The notes beneath the pieces were generated by a model, which was not told the origin of the DNA, searched no databases, and saw nothing but the letters and a program-made list of their open reading frames with translations. This document shows positions 5,360-6,483 of a stretch of DNA of 6,483 nt, one piece after another. This stretch comes from Erythrobacter sp. 34-65-8 (GTDB taxonomy: Bacteria > Pseudomonadota > Alphaproteobacteria > Sphingomonadales > Sphingomonadaceae). The position numbers and the translations under genes were made by a program. The stretch covers positions 1 to 6,483 of the forward strand of contig NCJP01000094.1 in NCBI GenBank assembly GCA_002278985.1. The letters run 5' to 3'. The first letter of the stretch is position 1, and each line of letters starts with the position of its first letter.

Positions 5360-6483
5360 TGGTGCGCTTCTTCCCAACGTCCGTCATCCCAGCGAAAGCT
5401 GGGATCGTTTTCGGCACGCTCCGCGCCCGATGGACAGCGATCCCGGCTTTCGCTGGAATGACGATGTTTGGGGCTGTTCCCGCCTCCGCCGCCACCGGCG
5501 ATACCGGAACCCCCGCCTGGGCCATGCTCGCCTATCTCGTTTCGGGCGTGTTCTTCATCCTCGCGCTGCGCGGGCTTTCCAGCCCCTCGACCAGCCGGAC
5601 CGGCAACCGCTTCGGGATGGCCGGGATGCTGATTGCCATGGTCACCACGCTGGTGACGCATGACATTGCCAATATCGCCGAAATCGGGCTGGCGATCTTC
5701 ATCGGCGGTGCATTCGGTCTGATCGTCGCCCGCCGCATCGCCATGACGCAGATGCCCGAACTGGTCGCGGCGTTTCACAGCCTGGTCGGCCTCGCGGCTG
5801 TGCTGGTGGGCTGGGCCGCCTATCTCAATCCGGAAGCCTTCGGGCTGATGACGCCGGAGGGCGGGATCGGCGCGGTCAGCAAGATCGAGATGGGGCTGGG
5901 CATTGCCATCGGTGCGATCACCTTCTCCGGCTCGGTCATCGCCTTCCTCAAGCTGTCTGGCAAGATGAGCGGATCGCCGATCATGCTGCCCGCACGACAC
6001 GTGATCAACCTCGGCACGCTGGTCGCGATCATCGTGCTGACCGGCCTGTTCGCCATGGCGGCCCCGGCCGAGACGCTGCCGCTGATCGTGGCGGTGACGG
6101 TGCTGGCCTTCGCCATCGGCTTCCTGCTCATCATCCCCATCGGCGGGGCGGACATGCCGGTGGTGGTGTCGATGCTGAACAGCTATTCCGGCTGGGCGGC
6201 GGCGGCGATGGGCTTCACGCTGGGCAACAGCGCAATGATCATCACCGGTGCGCTGGTCGGCTCTTCGGGCGCGATCCTCAGCTACATCATGTGCCGGGCG
6301 ATGAACCGCAGCTTCATCAGTGTGATCGCGGGCGGATTTGGCGCGGATGCCAGCGCCGGCGGCGGAGAAGCGCGCGAGCAACGCCCCTACAAGCAGGGCA
6401 GCGCCGACGATGCCGCCTTCATGCTCGAGCAGGCGGAGAAGGTTATCATCATCCCCGGTTACGGAATGGCGGTGGCCCAAGCC
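5359..6483 (+). CDS. pntB: NAD(P) transhydrogenase subunit beta (3' partial, N-terminus carries an in-frame repeat)
   Basis: The frame stays open from ATG 5359 to the window end (375 codons). PntB is the multi-helix subunit that forms most of the proton channel and binds NADP(H). Helices run from about residue 53 (WAMLAYLVSGVFFILALRGL). His140 in MPELVAAFHSLVG corresponds to E. coli beta-His91. Asp265 and Asn274 in GADMPVVVSMLNSYSGW correspond to beta-Asp213 and beta-Asn222. The NADP(H) domain begins with GYGMAVAQA (367-375), and roughly the last 90 residues lie beyond the window. Compared with E. coli there are about 50 extra N-terminal residues. About 9-35 are encoded by a palindromic repeat (VIPAKAGI ... 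IPAFAGMT). ATG 5458 or 5464 would exclude most of it, but ATG 5359 has the far better ribosome site. Domain identity is certain; the start is not. Confidence 0.93.
   Translation, partial: MVRFFPTSVIPAKAGIVFGTLRARWTAIPAFAGMTMFGAVPASAATGDTGTPAWAMLAYLVSGVFFILALRGLSSPSTSRTGNRFGMAGMLIAMVTTLVTHDIANIAEIGLAIFIGGAFGLIVARRIAMTQMPELVAAFHSLVGLAAVLVGWAAYLNPEAFGLMTPEGGIGAVSKIEMGLGIAIGAITFSGSVIAFLKLSGKMSGSPIMLPARHVINLGTLVAIIVLTGLFAMAAPAETLPLIVAVTVLAFAIGFLLIIPIGGADMPVVVSMLNSYSGWAAAAMGFTLGNSAMIITGALVGSSGAILSYIMCRAMNRSFISVIAGGFGADASAGGGEAREQRPYKQGSADDAAFMLEQAEKVIIIPGYGMAVAQA
5382..5463 (+). repeat. 82-bp palindromic REP/MITE-like repeat in the 5' end of pntB
   Basis: Two 25-base arms (5382-5406 and 5439-5463) are inverted repeats with two differences, around a 32-base centre. 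The left arm contains its own hairpin, CCCAGC-GAAA-GCTGGG (5388-5403). From memory, arms beginning CGTCATCCCAGCGAAAGC are common interspersed repeats in alphaproteobacteria, including sphingomonads, and are often translated as VIPAKAGI. No transposase is present, so it would be non-autonomous. It interrupts the N-terminal coding part of pntB without closing the frame. Confidence 0.8.

Noticed and set aside
5128..6480. 450-codon open frame on the minus strand across pntB
   Set aside because: The product is a low-complexity string of His, Arg, Asp, Gly and Ala with no recognisable fold. It mirrors the GC-rich codons of pntB on the other strand, whose frame encodes a clear conserved protein.

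Overview
The window reads as alphaproteobacterial DNA, most likely from the order Sphingomonadales (Erythrobacter-like). The grounds are the high GC content, a three-part proton-translocating transhydrogenase (pntAA, pntAB, pntB) preceded by a tiny single-helix protein of the 'aa3-type cytochrome c oxidase subunit IV' family, and the general character of the proteins. The taxonomic call is from recognition, not from a search. The first ~530 bases look different: they encode a polyprenyl-phosphate sugar transferase that resembles betaproteobacterial homologues and is joined in frame to the back half of a dihydropteroate synthase.

Layout. Bases 2-970 (+) are this chimeric frame, cut at its 5' end by the window edge. 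It converges with, and overlaps by four bases, a short-chain dehydrogenase/reductase (967-1728, -). Upstream of that gene, on the same strand, is an orphan NtrC-type response regulator (1772-3190, -) with a receiver, AAA+ and Fis-type DNA-binding layout but a changed sigma-54 contact motif (GAFPGA for GAFTGA). A 160-base divergent intergenic region (3191-3350) separates it from a rightward operon: the 41-residue membrane protein (3351-3476), pntAA (3487-4608), a DUF559 endonuclease-like gene (4605-5075), pntAB (5075-5359) and pntB (5359 to the window end, C-terminus missing).

How the genes work together. PntAA carries the NAD(H)-binding domain, PntAB a short set of membrane helices, and PntB further helices plus the NADP(H) domain. 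Together they form the inner-membrane transhydrogenase that uses the proton gradient to reduce NADP+ with NADH. The genes are packed with start/stop overlaps and look translationally coupled.

The most interesting region is inside this operon. The DUF559 gene between pntAA and pntAB is bounded by 48-base inverted arms, each folding into two perfect 3-base-loop hairpins. The inner hairpin differs between arms at three base pairs, and all three changes preserve pairing. The right arm contains the likely Shine-Dalgarno sequence of pntAB, buried in a hairpin that the ribosome finishing the DUF559 frame would have to open. A second, unrelated palindromic repeat (5382-5463) sits in frame in the N-terminus of pntB. 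The operon therefore seems to have taken up two palindromic elements while staying readable.
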